From NCBI GenBank assembly GCA_021794205.1, contig JAJYRH010000003.1:62001-126000 (forward strand): a stretch of 64,000 bases of DNA, written 5' to 3'. This DNA comes from a bacterium (GTDB lineage: Bacteria; Vulcanimicrobiota; Vulcanimicrobiia; Vulcanimicrobiales; Vulcanimicrobiaceae). Below are positions 42,361-51,687 of this stretch, piece by piece (position 1 is the stretch's first letter; each line of letters starts with the position of its first letter). The notes beneath the pieces are model-generated. The model was not told where the DNA came from. It saw nothing but the letters and a program-made list of their open reading frames with translations, and searched no databases. A program made the translations under genes and the position numbers.

Positions 42361-43223
42361 GGATAGGGTTTCCCTTCGGCGGCGGGTGGGCGGTAGCGTC
42401 CGCTCGCACCGAGCAACGCAAGGAGTGCGGCGATATAGGGCAACGCTTGGAGAAAATCGCTCGGCAGCCATGCGATATTTCCCTGAAGCGCGAACTGCAA
42501 TGCTTCGAGCAGACCGAAAATCAGTGCAACGCCGGCGGCCCCGATCGGCGTCCACCTTCCAAAGATTACGGCGGCGAGGGCGATGAACCCGCGCCCGGCG
42601 ATCATGCCGTCGGAATAGAGATTGAGTTCGCCGAGCGCGAGAAAGACGCCGCCGAGCCCGGCGAGCCCGCCCGCGATCGCGCTGGCGTAGAGCCGAACGG
42701 CGAGCGGGTCGATACCGGCCGCGCGAGCGGCGTGCGGATTTTCGCCGCAGGCACGCAAGCGCAGGCCGATAGGCGTGCGCGCGATCGCCCACTGCAACGC
42801 CGCGGCGAGCGCGATGCCCAGCACGACCATCGGCCAGAGCGCTTGATTGATCGCCGGGACCTGCGGCGTGACGCCCGCTTGATTGAAGACGTAAATCAAG
42901 CCGAACGCCGCTCCGCCGGTGCAGATGAGGTTGATGCCCATCCCCGCGACGATTTGATCGACGCGCCACCGCGTTGCGGCGAAGCCGAGCGCGAATCCCA
43001 CCGCCGCGCCGACTGCAACGCCGCCGATCGCACCGATCCACGGGTCGCGCGTGAAGTACGAGAGCAGCGCCGCGGCAAATGCGCCGGCGGTCATCTCACC
43101 TTCCAACGCAATATTGACGATACCGGCGCGTTCGGAGAGAACGCCTCCGAGCGCCGCAAGCAGAATCGGCGTTCCGCGAACCAATGCGAGCGCGAGGAGC
43201 GAGAGGACGAGCGAGAGCGTCAT
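42357..43223 (-). CDS. ABC transporter permease 2 (BMP/nucleoside type)
   Basis: 288 residues, eight or more membrane spans. GVLSERAGIVNIALEGEM and GRGFIALAAVIFGRW are diagnostic of the second permease (NupQ/YufQ-like) of transporters that use a BMP lipoprotein. Partners are the permease at 43220, the ATPase at 44233 and the lipoprotein at 45627. Overlaps the first permease and the beta-lactamase-like gene by 4 bases each. Confidence 0.93.
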   Translation of the reverse strand: MTLSLVLSLLALALVRGTPILLAALGGVLSERAGIVNIALEGEMTAGAFAAALLSYFTRDPWIGAIGGVAVGAAVGFALGFAATRWRVDQIVAGMGINLICTGGAAFGLIYVFNQAGVTPQVPAINQALWPMVVLGIALAAALQWAIARTPIGLRLRACGENPHAARAAGIDPLAVRLYASAIAGGLAGLGGVFLALGELNLYSDGMIAGRGFIALAAVIFGRWTPIGAAGVALIFGLLEALQFALQGNIAWLPSDFLQALPYIAALLALLGASGRYRPPAAEGKPYP

Positions 43224-44236
43224 CGTGCGCCCGCTCCCCGCGCGCCGAGATAGCGCCGCGCCGCGAGTGCGAAGACCAGCAAACCTTCGATCACGTGGAT
43301 TGCATCCTTCGGAACGGCGGCCGCCGCCTGCAAGGCGAGGCCGCCCGATTCCAGCGCACCGAACGCGAGCGCCGCAATGCAGATCGTCAACGGTTCGAGC
43401 CCGCCGACGAGCGCGACGGCGATGGCGATGAATCCGTAGCCCGGAGAGAGCTGCGTGTTAAAACGGTGCAGCTCGCCTGCAACGAGCGCCGCTCCGCCCA
43501 TGCCCGCGAGCGCTCCCGACCACGCCATCGCCCAGAGCGCGACGCGCGAGAGCGATATTCCGGCGCGCCGCGCCGCCTCGGGCGCTTCGCCCGCAGCGCG
43601 CAAGCGATAGCCGAACCAGGTCGAATCGAGGACGTAGCGCAGCGCGAATGCGGCGAGCAGCGCGATCGGCAACGCGATCGTGGCGCGCGTATGCGAGAGT
43701 AGCGTCGGAAGCCAGTAGGCGTGGGGGAGAAGCGAGAGTTCGGGACCCGCGGCATCGGGGGCGCGCAGCGGCCCGGTGACGAGATAGAGCGCGAGCGATG
43801 CGGCGATGAAATTGAGCATGAGCGTCGAGATCACTTCGTTCGCGTCGCGCGCCGCTTTCAGCCAACCGGCGATCGCGCCCCAGAGCGCGCCGCCGATCGC
43901 GCCGGCGAGGAAGATCGCCGCGATGGCGATCGCCGGCGGCACGTCGATCCGCGTGCCGATCCAGCCCGCGAGCAGCCCGCCGATGAGCAGTTGTCCCTCC
44001 GCACCGATGTTGAACAAGCCGGCGCGAAAAGCGATCGCGATGCCGAGTGCGGGAAAGAGCAGCGCCGTCGTACTCGCGAGCGTCTCGGCGATCTCTTGCT
44101 TGCCGCCGAACGCGCCGTAAAAGAAGGCGTTGAACCCGACGATCGGCGAGACGTGCGAAGCGATCATCGCGAGCGACATCGCCGCGGCGACGCCGAAGGT
44201 GCCGATCGCGAGTGCTTTCGCGCTCTCGCGGTTCAC
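43220..44236 (-). CDS. ABC transporter permease 1 (BMP/nucleoside type)
   Basis: 338 residues from GTG 44236, whose GTGA overlaps the ATPase stop. LFNIGAEGQLLIGGLLAGW, DANEVISTLMLNFIA and SPGYGFIAIAVALVGG match the first permease (NupP/YufP-like). About ten membrane spans. A longer frame up to 45385 runs antisense-like over the ATPase gene and was rejected. Confidence 0.93.
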   Translation of the reverse strand: MNRESAKALAIGTFGVAAAMSLAMIASHVSPIVGFNAFFYGAFGGKQEIAETLASTTALLFPALGIAIAFRAGLFNIGAEGQLLIGGLLAGWIGTRIDVPPAIAIAAIFLAGAIGGALWGAIAGWLKAARDANEVISTLMLNFIAASLALYLVTGPLRAPDAAGPELSLLPHAYWLPTLLSHTRATIALPIALLAAFALRYVLDSTWFGYRLRAAGEAPEAARRAGISLSRVALWAMAWSGALAGMGGAALVAGELHRFNTQLSPGYGFIAIAVALVGGLEPLTICIAALAFGALESGGLALQAAAAVPKDAIHVIEGLLVFALAARRYLGARGAGAR

Positions 44237-45630
44237 GCGCTCACCATCAATCGTCCGATCGCTTCGCGATCGAAGCGACGTTCGGAGAACTCGCCGCGTA
44301 ACGCTCCTCGCGTCATCACCAGAATGCGATCGGAGAGTGCGAAGAGTTCGTCGAGCTCGAAGGAGATCAGCAAGATCGCGGCGCCGCGATTGCGGGCCGC
44401 GAGCAACTCGGTGTGGACCGTCGCGGTCGCGCCGATATCGATGCCGCGCGTCGGATTGTAGGCGATGACGAACGCCGGGTTGTCGACGAGCGCGCGCCCG
44501 ACGACGAGCTTCTGTTGGTTCCCGCCCGAGAGCGTCGATAACGGCGCGTCGATACTCGCGGCACGGACATCGAAGCGTTCGACGATCGCCGTGCACTGCG
44601 CGCGGGCCGCGGCGCGGTCGATGCGCCACGAGGCTTTGGCACTCGTCGCATGTTCGCGTCCGAGCATCACATTTTCGAGCAACGACCAATTCGGGATCAC
44701 CGCTTCGAGCAAGCGATCTTGCGGGATAACGCCGATGGAGTGCGGGCGTTCGATCGTGCCGCGAAACGCGGTTAAACCGGCGAGCGCGTCGGCGAGCGCG
44801 CTCTGCCCGTTTCCCTCCACGCCGGCTATGCCGAGAATCTCCCCGGTGGCGATCTGCAACGAGAGGTTCTCGATCGCCCCCGGAACGGCGAGGCCGGCCA
44901 CGCGCACGGCGATCGCTCCGTGCGTCGGCTCGTGCGCCGGAATCGCGGGAATCTCCCCGCCGATCATCGCCCGCGCGACACCTTCGCGCGTGGTCGCGGA
45001 GATCGGCCGTTCCTCCACCACGCGGCCGCGCCGCAGGACCGTAACGCGCCGGGCGTGCGCGAACACTTCGTCGAGTTTGTGCGTGATGACGAGAACGCCG
45101 ACGCCGCGTTGCGTCAACAGTGCGATCGTTCCGAAGAGTCGCTCGACTTCGCTCGGCGAGAGCGCCGCAGTCGGTTCGTCGAGAATCAGAATGCCGGGGT
45201 CGCGCGCGAGCTCGCGCAAGAGTTCGACGCGCTGGCGGATGCCGACGGGAAGCGTTTCGACCACCGCCTCCGGATCGACGTCGAGGCCGTATCGTTCCCC
45301 GAGCTCGCGCACGAACGCGCGCGCCGAGCCGCGATCGATCGCGCCTCCGCGCTGCGGTTCGTGGCCGAGAACGACGTTCTCCCACACGCGCAAACGGTCG
45401 ATGAGCGCGAAGTGCTGGTGCACGAGGCCGATACGCCCGCTCCGTTCGATCGTTCCGGCGTCTGCGGCGATTTCACCCGCCGCGATCGCGGCGAGCGTCG
45501 ATTTCCCGGCACCGTTTTCACCGACTAAGGCGTGGATTTCGCCGGCCTCGCAGGTGAGATCGACGTCGTCGAGCACCTGCAGGCGGTCGTAGCGCTTCGA
45601 GATGCCGCGAAGGCGCAGCGAGCCGTTCAG
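44233..45630 (-). CDS. ABC transporter ATPase with two nucleotide-binding domains (BMP type)
   Basis: 465 residues if it starts at CTG 45630. Domain 1 has Walker A GENGAGKST, the HQHFALIDRL-x-V-x-EN-x-x-LGHE motif typical of nucleoside/ribose transporters, and LDEPTAALSPSE. Domain 2 has a modified Walker A (GVEGNGQS) and LSGGNQQKLVVGRAL. A GTG at 45576 would cut off the first strand (RLRGISKRY), so the upstream CTG, whose CTGA overlaps the BMP stop, is preferred. It powers uptake through the two permeases. Confidence 0.92.
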   Translation of the reverse strand: MNGSLRLRGISKRYDRLQVLDDVDLTCEAGEIHALVGENGAGKSTLAAIAAGEIAADAGTIERSGRIGLVHQHFALIDRLRVWENVVLGHEPQRGGAIDRGSARAFVRELGERYGLDVDPEAVVETLPVGIRQRVELLRELARDPGILILDEPTAALSPSEVERLFGTIALLTQRGVGVLVITHKLDEVFAHARRVTVLRRGRVVEERPISATTREGVARAMIGGEIPAIPAHEPTHGAIAVRVAGLAVPGAIENLSLQIATGEILGIAGVEGNGQSALADALAGLTAFRGTIERPHSIGVIPQDRLLEAVIPNWSLLENVMLGREHATSAKASWRIDRAAARAQCTAIVERFDVRAASIDAPLSTLSGGNQQKLVVGRALVDNPAFVIAYNPTRGIDIGATATVHTELLAARNRGAAILLISFELDELFALSDRILVMTRGALRGEFSERRFDREAIGRLMVSA

Positions 45631-46643
45631 AGCGCCACCGGTTGAAACGCCGCGAGCGCGCGGAGCGTCGCCGGCGGAACGATGCGTCCGTCGACGATCG
45701 CGGCCCGGATGCGCGCCAAGCGCGCGAGGCGTGCGGGCCCGATCTTCGCACGCGTGTATTTGAAATGCGTCAGCGAGACGCCGCCCTCGCGCAAACCGAA
45801 GACCACGTGTCCGTGCATGGGTTTGCCGTCCCGATAGGCCTTCGCTACGTCGAAGACCGCAACGTTGACGCGTTTCACCACCGAAGTGAGGACTTTCCCC
45901 GGGGCGAGGCCGTCTTGGTTCGAATCGACGCCGATCGCATACGCGCCGGGGCGCGTTTGCACGGCTTCGATCGCCCCCATTCCGGCCTTTCCGGCGGCGG
46001 CATACAGAATGTCGGCGCCGTCGTTCAGTTCGACGTCGGCGAGTTCTTTGCCAGCGGCGACGTCGTCGAAACTGCCGATGTATTTCGCGTCGACTTTTAT
46101 ACTCGGATCGATCTCGCGCGCGCCGGCGATATACCCGGCTTCGAATTTATGCAGCAGCGGGATATCTTGACCGCCGAGAAAGGCGATGTGCTTCGTCGCG
46201 CTCATCATCGCGGCGAGCGCCCCGGCGAGAAACGAACCGTCCTGCTCGCGGAAGGTGATCGAAACGACGTTCGGTTCGTCGACGACCGCATCGACGATCG
46301 CGAAGTGGGTGTGCGGATGGTCGCGCGCGATTTGGTCGAGGTCCTTACTCATGAGGAAACCGATCGCATAGATCACCGAAAAGCGCTCGTTGGCGAGCGC
46401 TTCGAGATTGGGTTGGTAATCGGCTGCGGAGCGCGATTGCAACACCGAGATGCGCGCTCCGAGCGTGCGGTGCGCGAATAGTAGTCCGCGATACGCCGAA
46501 TCGTTAAACGATTTATCGCCGAGTCCGCCGATATCGGTGACCATCCCCAGCGAGAGGCCGCGCCCCCGCTCCGTGCTCGGCGCGCACGCAACGACGAGTG
46601 CCGCGAGGGCGCAGGCCGAGAGCGCGCGAGCGAGGATTCTCAT
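45627..46643 (-). CDS. BMP/PnrA-family substrate-binding lipoprotein
   Basis: 338 residues from ATG 46643. Lipobox LVVAC near residue 20; then GMVTDIGGLGDKSFND, the classic BMP signature, followed by YQPNLEALA, HFAIVDAVVDEPNVVSITFREQDGSFLAGALAA and AGKAGMGAIEA. Relatives bind purine nucleosides (PnrA, BmpA) for the ABC transporter encoded next. Divergent from DUF5069 by 58 bases. Confidence 0.93.
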   Translation of the reverse strand: MRILARALSACALAALVVACAPSTERGRGLSLGMVTDIGGLGDKSFNDSAYRGLLFAHRTLGARISVLQSRSAADYQPNLEALANERFSVIYAIGFLMSKDLDQIARDHPHTHFAIVDAVVDEPNVVSITFREQDGSFLAGALAAMMSATKHIAFLGGQDIPLLHKFEAGYIAGAREIDPSIKVDAKYIGSFDDVAAGKELADVELNDGADILYAAAGKAGMGAIEAVQTRPGAYAIGVDSNQDGLAPGKVLTSVVKRVNVAVFDVAKAYRDGKPMHGHVVFGLREGGVSLTHFKYTRAKIGPARLARLARIRAAIVDGRIVPPATLRALAAFQPVAL

Positions 46644-46701
46644 TCGTTGCCCTGCTACGACGGACGGAGGCGCGCGCCTGCGTCGAGAAGCGAGGAGCGA
46701 T

Positions 46702-47160
46702 ATGGAAACGATCGACCTGACGCTCGCTCCCCCGCGCCGATGGAGCGACGAGCTCGGCGGCATTCGCTGGTTGCCGCGCATCATCGACAAGGCACGGGCC
46801 GCGCTCGCCGGGCGCCTCGGTAGTTACCTGTACGGGCAGAGCCCCGGGGACGAAAATCTCCTGCGCATTCTGGGAACCGATTATCCGACGTTCACGCAGA
46901 TCGTGAAATCCGCGCCCGACGACGCTGCGGTCCTCGCGGCACTCGAAGCGCGCTTCCCCGAGGGCGTCGCGCGCGCGCGGCGCTGGACGAGCCGACCGCT
47001 CCCGCCGGTTTTTCGGCCGCTGACGTGGATGCTCGATTTCGACGACGGCTATATCGACGGGCCGCTCGCTCCCGTGCGCGCGCCGATTCGAGCGCTCTAT
47101 GGGCTCGTGGCCGGCGGGCTGCGCGCCGTGCGGAAGAACGCCGCAAAGGAGGCATTATGA
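46702..47160 (+). CDS. DUF5069 family protein
   Basis: 152 residues. IDLTLAPPRRWSDELGGIRWLPRIIDKARA and YLYGQSPGDENLLRILG are the DUF5069 core; the family is small, cytosolic and of unknown function. A GAGGAG lies about 6 bases before ATG 46702. The second half (FRPLTWMLDFDDGYIDG) extends past the core. Its stop overlaps the arginase start (ATGA). Confidence 0.8.
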   Translation: METIDLTLAPPRRWSDELGGIRWLPRIIDKARAALAGRLGSYLYGQSPGDENLLRILGTDYPTFTQIVKSAPDDAAVLAALEARFPEGVARARRWTSRPLPPVFRPLTWMLDFDDGYIDGPLAPVRAPIRALYGLVAGGLRAVRKNAAKEAL

Positions 47161-48044
47161 TCGCCGCGGAGCGAGCGATGCGCGAACGCGTCGATATCGT
47201 CGGCGTCCCGATGGATTTAGGCGCTAGCCGCCGCGGCGTCGACATGGGGCCATCGGCGGTTCGATACGCACGCCTGCACGAGAAATTGCGCGCTATCGGC
47301 GTCGCACAGATAGAGGACCGCGGAAATCTGCACGTGCCGATCCGCGAATCGTTGGCGGTGAGCGATACCCACGCGAAATACCTCGATACGATTGAAGCCG
47401 TCTGTGCCGAGCTCGCCGGAATCGTCGAACGGATTCTCGCCGAAAAGAGTTTTCCGATTGTACTCGGCGGCGACCATTCCATTGCGATGGGCACGCTCGC
47501 GGGGCTGACGCGCGCGCGCGATGCTGCGCCGGGAATCGTGTGGATCGACGCGCATAGCGATATCAATAGCCCGAAAACCTCGCCGACCGGAAACGTTCAC
47601 GGCATGCCGCTCTGGTTCGCTCTGGAAAACGGCTACGCCGACCGCGCGCGGACGGTGCAGATCGGCCTGCGCGACGTCGATGCCGTGGAAAAGAGAAACT
47701 TGCGCGAGTCGGGCGTGCGCGCGTTCACGATGACCGACGTCGATCGGCTCGGCATCTCGCGCATTATGGATGAAGCGATTGCAATTGCCGGGTTGGCCGG
47801 GCCGATTCACATCTCGTTCGATATGGACGGTATCGATCCAAGCGAAGCGCCCGGAACCGGTACCACCGTGAAGGGCGGTTTGAGTTTCCGCGAAGCGCAC
47901 TTAATTATGGAGATGCTTGCGGCGAGCGGGCAGGTCGGTTCGCTCGAGATGGTCGAGATCAATCCGATCCTCGACCATCGCAATCAGACGGCGGCGCTCG
48001 CGGTCGGGCTTATCTGCTCGGCGCTCGGACAGTCGATTTTGTAG
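47157..48044 (+). CDS. rocF: Arginase
   Basis: 295 residues of the ureohydrolase family: GGDHS (104-108), DAHSD (131-135) and [10 protein letters not shown] supply the two-manganese site. MGPSAVRYA and the GNVHGMPL loop favour arginase (arginine to ornithine and urea) over agmatinase. An ideal AAAGGAGG lies 6 bases before ATG. Coupled to DUF5069. Downstream are palindromic repeats rather than a normal terminator. Confidence 0.93.
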   Translation: MIAAERAMRERVDIVGVPMDLGASRRGVDMGPSAVRYARLHEKLRAIGVAQIEDRGNLHVPIRESLAVSDTHAKYLDTIEAVCAELAGIVERILAEKSFPIVLGGDHSIAMGTLAGLTRARDAAPGIVWIDAHSDINSPKTSPTGNVHGMPLWFALENGYADRARTVQIGLRDVDAVEKRNLRESGVRAFTMTDVDRLGISRIMDEAIAIAGLAGPIHISFDMDGIDPSEAPGTGTTVKGGLSFREAHLIMEMLAASGQVGSLEMVEINPILDHRNQTAALAVGLICSALGQSIL

Positions 48045-48069
48045 CGGCATTTTCGCCAGAGGCGGATCT

Positions 48070-48390
48070 GTCACGCCGAGTAGGCGCTGCAAGCGCCGAG
48101 TACCGGAGTTGTCACGCCGAGTAGGCGCTGCAAGCGCCGTATCGAGGCGCCGGAACCCGCCCTCGATACGCCGCCTGCGGGCGGCTACTCGGGCTGACAA
48201 ACCGCCCTCGATACGCCGCCTGCGGGCGGCTACTCGGGCTGACAAACCGCCCTCGATACGCCGCCTGCGGGCGGCTACTCGGGCTGACAAACCGCCCTCG
48301 ATACGCCGCCTGCGGCGGCTACTCGGGCTGACAACCCGCCCTCGATACGCCGCCTGCGGGCGGCTACTCGGGCTGACAAACCGCCCTCGG
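48070..48390. repeat. Palindromic tandem repeat array (REP-like)
   Basis: Five copies of a unit of 45 bases (one is 44) begin at 48157, 48202, 48247, 48292 and 48336, with a partial sixth at 48381. Each contains CCTCGATACG, a perfect hairpin GCCGCC-TGCG-GGCGGC, and CTACTCGG. Two inverse-orientation relatives lie at 48070-48150 with a different stem sequence (GGCGCTGCAAGCGCC) between the same flanks. The array separates the convergent arginase and TonB-like genes, and may work as bidirectional terminators. Confidence 0.9.
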
Positions 48391-48407
48391 GTGCGAGACG
48401 ATGCGCT

Positions 48408-49100
48408 CTACAGCCGAATCGTCGTTTCGCCGGTGCACGGAATCCCGCCGCCGCAGACCGCCGGATCCCACGAAGCTTCGGCGAGGAGCGCGAGAACGCG
48501 CGTCCTGCCCGCCGCATCGATCGGTGGCGAGAACGAGAGCGCGAGCACGCGGCCATTGCCGTCGACGCGCACCGTTACCGACGCATGGAGACCGAGAGCG
48601 CGGAGGCGGCGCGCCGTGCGCGCGTCGATCACCGGCTCCAACTGCTGCGCACCGAAGGGCAGGTAACCGCCGCGGTCGAGACGTTCCGTGCTGGCGAGCC
48701 GTACGGGAGCGGCGCTCCCGGTCGCCTCGGGGCCGGGGCTCGGGCTCGCGCTCGCGCTCGGGAGGGGGCTTGGAGAGACTGCGGCGCGCACGAGGGCGAC
48801 GAACGGCGCTGGAGGCTGTGGAGTGGGCTTGGGGCGCGGGTGTGTCTTCGCCGGTACGGGGCGCGGCGGGGTGGGTATCGTGGCGCGCCGCGGGGAGTGG
48901 TGCCGCGGCTGCGAGCGTGGCGCTCGCGTCAACTCGATGCGTGCGATGCGGGCGAACGAGAGCGTCGCAATGCTTGGGCGCCGCGAGCGAACGGCGACGA
49001 GCGAGGGAATGAGGGCGAGAAACACAAGGTGAAGCGCGAGTGAGGCACCGAGGGCCGCGCTCGTCCGTCGCCGTCGGTCCTCGTTGCGTTCGAGCATCAT
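48408..49100 (-). CDS. TonB-family energy transducer-like protein
   Basis: About 230 residues from ATG 49100. Short basic cytoplasmic part, one membrane helix (AALGASLALHLVFLALIPSLVAV), a long Pro/Thr/Ser-rich periplasmic linker with PKPTPQPP and SASASPSPGPE, and a C-terminal domain of TonB type (LHASVTVRVDGNGRVLALSF...). No exbBD genes are nearby. It could drive the receptor at 9404. The start is uncertain: AGGAG lies 17 bases upstream, so a nearby alternative is possible. Two cysteines lie near the end (AVCGGGIPCTG), which is unusual for TonB. Confidence 0.75.
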   Translation of the reverse strand: MMLERNEDRRRRTSAALGASLALHLVFLALIPSLVAVRSRRPSIATLSFARIARIELTRAPRSQPRHHSPRRATIPTPPRPVPAKTHPRPKPTPQPPAPFVALVRAAVSPSPLPSASASPSPGPEATGSAAPVRLASTERLDRGGYLPFGAQQLEPVIDARTARRLRALGLHASVTVRVDGNGRVLALSFSPPIDAAGRTRVLALLAEASWDPAVCGGGIPCTGETTIRL

Positions 49101-49196
49101 CGAAAGTCCGGCTGGAGCTCCTGCGACATTCGACGGCTTTTCGAGAGAATGCTCCCGGCGGCAGGGGCGGCGCCGGCTTTCGCGGATTCCCTCCCC

Positions 49197-49445
49197 ATGA
49201 TCGCGACCGATATCGTCCTGTACCAAGCCGAATGGTGCGGCTACTGCGCCCGCGTGCGTGGGGTTATGACCGACCTACTGCTCGACTATCGCGTGGTCAA
49301 CGTGCCGCGAAACCACGGCGAACGCGTCGTGGTGAAAGAACTCTTCGGGAGAACGGGTATCCCCTCGCTCATCGACGGCGACGTAAAGATCGCCGATGAC
49401 GACGACGCCATCATCGCGTACTTGCGTAAAACCTACGGAAAATAA
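49197..49445 (+). CDS. Glutaredoxin-like protein
   Basis: 82 residues. Redox motif C-G-Y-C (AEWCGYC), then GIPSLI with the cis-Pro and a short acidic DDDDAI segment: a monothiol/dithiol glutaredoxin fold (NrdH/Grx-like). ATG 49197 gives the family N-terminus (TDIVLYQAEWC); an upstream ATG would add 16 residues. It ends in a 13-base convergent overlap with the DUF92 gene. Confidence 0.9.
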   Translation: MIATDIVLYQAEWCGYCARVRGVMTDLLLDYRVVNVPRNHGERVVVKELFGRTGIPSLIDGDVKIADDDDAIIAYLRKTYGK

Positions 49446-50176
49446 CGCGGAGCGAACGCGAAGAGAGCGAGACCCGTTAGGGCTCCCACGAGCGTCGCAC
49501 ACAAATTCACCGCATCGTTGCGAAAGCCGCGCACTCCACGCACGAGTTGCGTAGCGTTGCCGCAAGCATGGGGATCGCTCTCGCAGGCTCGCGCGCAGGC
49601 CGCACAATAGCGCCGTTCCTGGAGGCTCGCTCCGAGGTACGAATCGGCAAAGGCGCCGACGATTCCGCCGAGGGTTCCGGCGAGGAGTGGTGCGAGCGAA
49701 AAGAGTGCCGCACTCGCGGCTACGACGAATGCTCCGGCGATCTCCGCCATAGTTCCCGTCGTCGTGATGCCTCCGGAAAGACCGTCCGCTTCGCGTCGAA
49801 GGGTGAGAATCGAGCGCACGTTCGTGCCGAAACGCGTGCCGATCTCCGTCCCCCACGTATCGGCCGATGCCGCCGCGAAGGCTCCGACGAACGCCGCCGC
49901 CGCGTATGCGTGTGCCTGCGGAAAAACGAACGCCAGAATACCCGCAACGCCGGCGATGCCTCCATTCGCAACGACCTGCCATTCGTCGCGCGCGCCCTGT
50001 TTATCGATATCGCGAAGTCGCTCGGGGTTCGGGTGCGGCAATTTCGATAATGCGACCGACGGCAGAAAGAACGCAAAGAGCACGAGCGCTCCGACGAGAT
50101 GAAAGCCGAGCAAGGTCGCGATGCCGACGAATGCCGCCGCGATCGTACCGCCGCGCGTGAGCGCGCGCGATTTCAT
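49433..50176 (-). CDS. DUF92 family membrane protein (TMEM19/VTE6-like)
   Basis: 247 residues, about six membrane spans. ADTWGTEIGTRFG, with SGGITTTGTMAEIAG, is the DUF92 core; plant homologue VTE6 is a phytyl-phosphate kinase, so a prenyl-phosphate kinase role is possible. Two Cys pairs occur near residues 190-205. ATG 50176 overlaps the stop of the methyltransferase gene by 4 bases, which places it in the heme operon. Confidence 0.85.
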   Translation of the reverse strand: MKSRALTRGGTIAAAFVGIATLLGFHLVGALVLFAFFLPSVALSKLPHPNPERLRDIDKQGARDEWQVVANGGIAGVAGILAFVFPQAHAYAAAAFVGAFAAASADTWGTEIGTRFGTNVRSILTLRREADGLSGGITTTGTMAEIAGAFVVAASAALFSLAPLLAGTLGGIVGAFADSYLGASLQERRYCAACARACESDPHACGNATQLVRGVRGFRNDAVNLCATLVGALTGLALFAFAPRYFP

Positions 50177-51687
50177 TTTTTGGCCGTAAAGAATGTTTCG
50201 AAGGCGTCGAGCAATGCGTCGGTCGTCGCGACGTCGGCAACGAGATCGACGTGGAAACCCAACGAGCGCGCCGCTTCGGCGGCGATCGGACCGATCGCCC
50301 CGACGATTTTCCCGCGGGCGCTCTCCAGCGCCGCCGCCGCATCGGCGAATTGTTCGATATATCCACGCACCGTCGAGGCGCTCGTGAAGGCGATCATCTC
50401 CGCGCGTGCCGCCTTTTCGGCGAAGTGTGGATCGTGCGCGAAGCGCGTGCGATAGGCCGCAACGTCGTCGACCTGCATGCCTTCCGCGGTGAGTGCGCTG
50501 GGGAGCACGTCGCGCGCATCCTGGGCTCGATAGAGTAAAATGCGGGATGCCGCCCTCGCGCGATGGAGCAGTTCGGCTGCGAGCTCCTCGGCGACGTACG
50601 TTTTCGGTACGAGATCGGCGCGTACGCCGTACTCCGCGAGGCGCTCCGCGGTCTTCGCGCCGATCGCCGCAACGCGAGCGTGGCCGAAGGCGCGCGCATC
50701 GCGCCCGAGCAGTTGCAGCCGCGCGAAACAGGCATCGACGCCGTTGCGCGAGGTAAAGAGCACCCACGCATAGCCGTCGAGGCTCTCGATCGCATCGTTC
50801 GCCGGGGTCGGATCCTCGGGCGCTTCGATCTCGATGGTCGGCGCGAGGATCGGTTCGATGCCGCGTGCGAGAGCGCGTGCCGCAAGCTCTTCGGACTGCT
50901 CGGCGGGACGCGTCAGCAGCAAACGCTTACCGAAGAGCGGCGAGCGGTCGAACCAACGTAGTTCGTCGCGCAACCGCACGACCTCGCCGACGATGAAAAT
51001 CGCGGGTGCGGCGAGGCCGGCATTCTTTGCCTTCTCGGCAATCGTCGCTAACGTCCCGGTGACGGTTCGTTGCGATGGGCGCGTGCCGTTTTCGATGACC
51101 GCGGCCGGCGTCTCCGCCGCCAGCCCGTTCTCGCGGAGGCGCGTTGCAATTTCGGCGAGATTCCCCATCGCCATGAGCAGGACGAGCGTGCGGTGCGGGT
51201 CGGCGAGCTTCGCCCAATCCAGCGTGTTTTCGGCCTTGGTCGGATCTTCGTGCCCCGTTGCGACAGTGAAGGCAACGTTGCAATCGCGATGCGTGACCGG
51301 TATGCCGGCGTACGCCGGTGCGGCAATCGCCGAACTGATGCCGGGAACGATTTCGAACGGAATCCCCGCGGCATGAAGGCGTTGCGCTTCTTCACCGCCG
51401 CGTCCGAAGACCAGCGGATCGCCTCCCTTAAGCCGCACGACGCGTTTGCCTTCGCGCGCGCGCGCGATCATCAGTTCCTCGATCCGCTCCTGCGGCATGG
51501 CGTGGTTGCCGCCGCGCTTACCGACGAAGGTGCGTTCGCAGCTCGGCGATGCGAGTGCGATCACGGCATCGGAGGCGAGCGCGTCGTAGAGCAAGACCTC
51601 CGCTTCGCGAAGCGCGCGCGCCGCATGAAGCGTGAGCAATCCGGGGTCGCCGGGGCCGGCGCCGATCAGACTAACGAAGCCGGCCAT
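50173..51687 (-). CDS. cobA-hemD: Uroporphyrinogen-III C-methyltransferase / uroporphyrinogen-III synthase fusion
   Basis: 504 residues. Residues 1-245 are SUMT (VSLIGAGPGDPGLLTL, RLKGGDPLVFGRGGEEA, VPGISSAIAAPAYAGIPVTHRD): methylation of uroporphyrinogen III to precorrin-2. Residues 255-504 are HemD (LLLTRPAEQSEELA, VLFTSRNGVDACF, FTSASTVRGYIEQF): closing of hydroxymethylbilane. It begins inside the end of hemA (17-base overlap). The fusion is common in some phyla. Confidence 0.95.
   Translation of the reverse strand: MAGFVSLIGAGPGDPGLLTLHAARALREAEVLLYDALASDAVIALASPSCERTFVGKRGGNHAMPQERIEELMIARAREGKRVVRLKGGDPLVFGRGGEEAQRLHAAGIPFEIVPGISSAIAAPAYAGIPVTHRDCNVAFTVATGHEDPTKAENTLDWAKLADPHRTLVLLMAMGNLAEIATRLRENGLAAETPAAVIENGTRPSQRTVTGTLATIAEKAKNAGLAAPAIFIVGEVVRLRDELRWFDRSPLFGKRLLLTRPAEQSEELAARALARGIEPILAPTIEIEAPEDPTPANDAIESLDGYAWVLFTSRNGVDACFARLQLLGRDARAFGHARVAAIGAKTAERLAEYGVRADLVPKTYVAEELAAELLHRARAASRILLYRAQDARDVLPSALTAEGMQVDDVAAYRTRFAHDPHFAEKAARAEMIAFTSASTVRGYIEQFADAAAALESARGKIVGAIGPIAAEAARSLGFHVDLVADVATTDALLDAFETFFTAKK

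Noticed and set aside
43220-45385. A 721-codon gene joining permease and antisense of the ATPase
   Set aside because: Its first half is an Arg-rich out-of-frame shadow of the ATPase; the permease starts at GTG 44236.
48157-48389. CRISPR array
   Set aside because: The units are near-identical over their full length with no unique spacers, and there are no cas genes.
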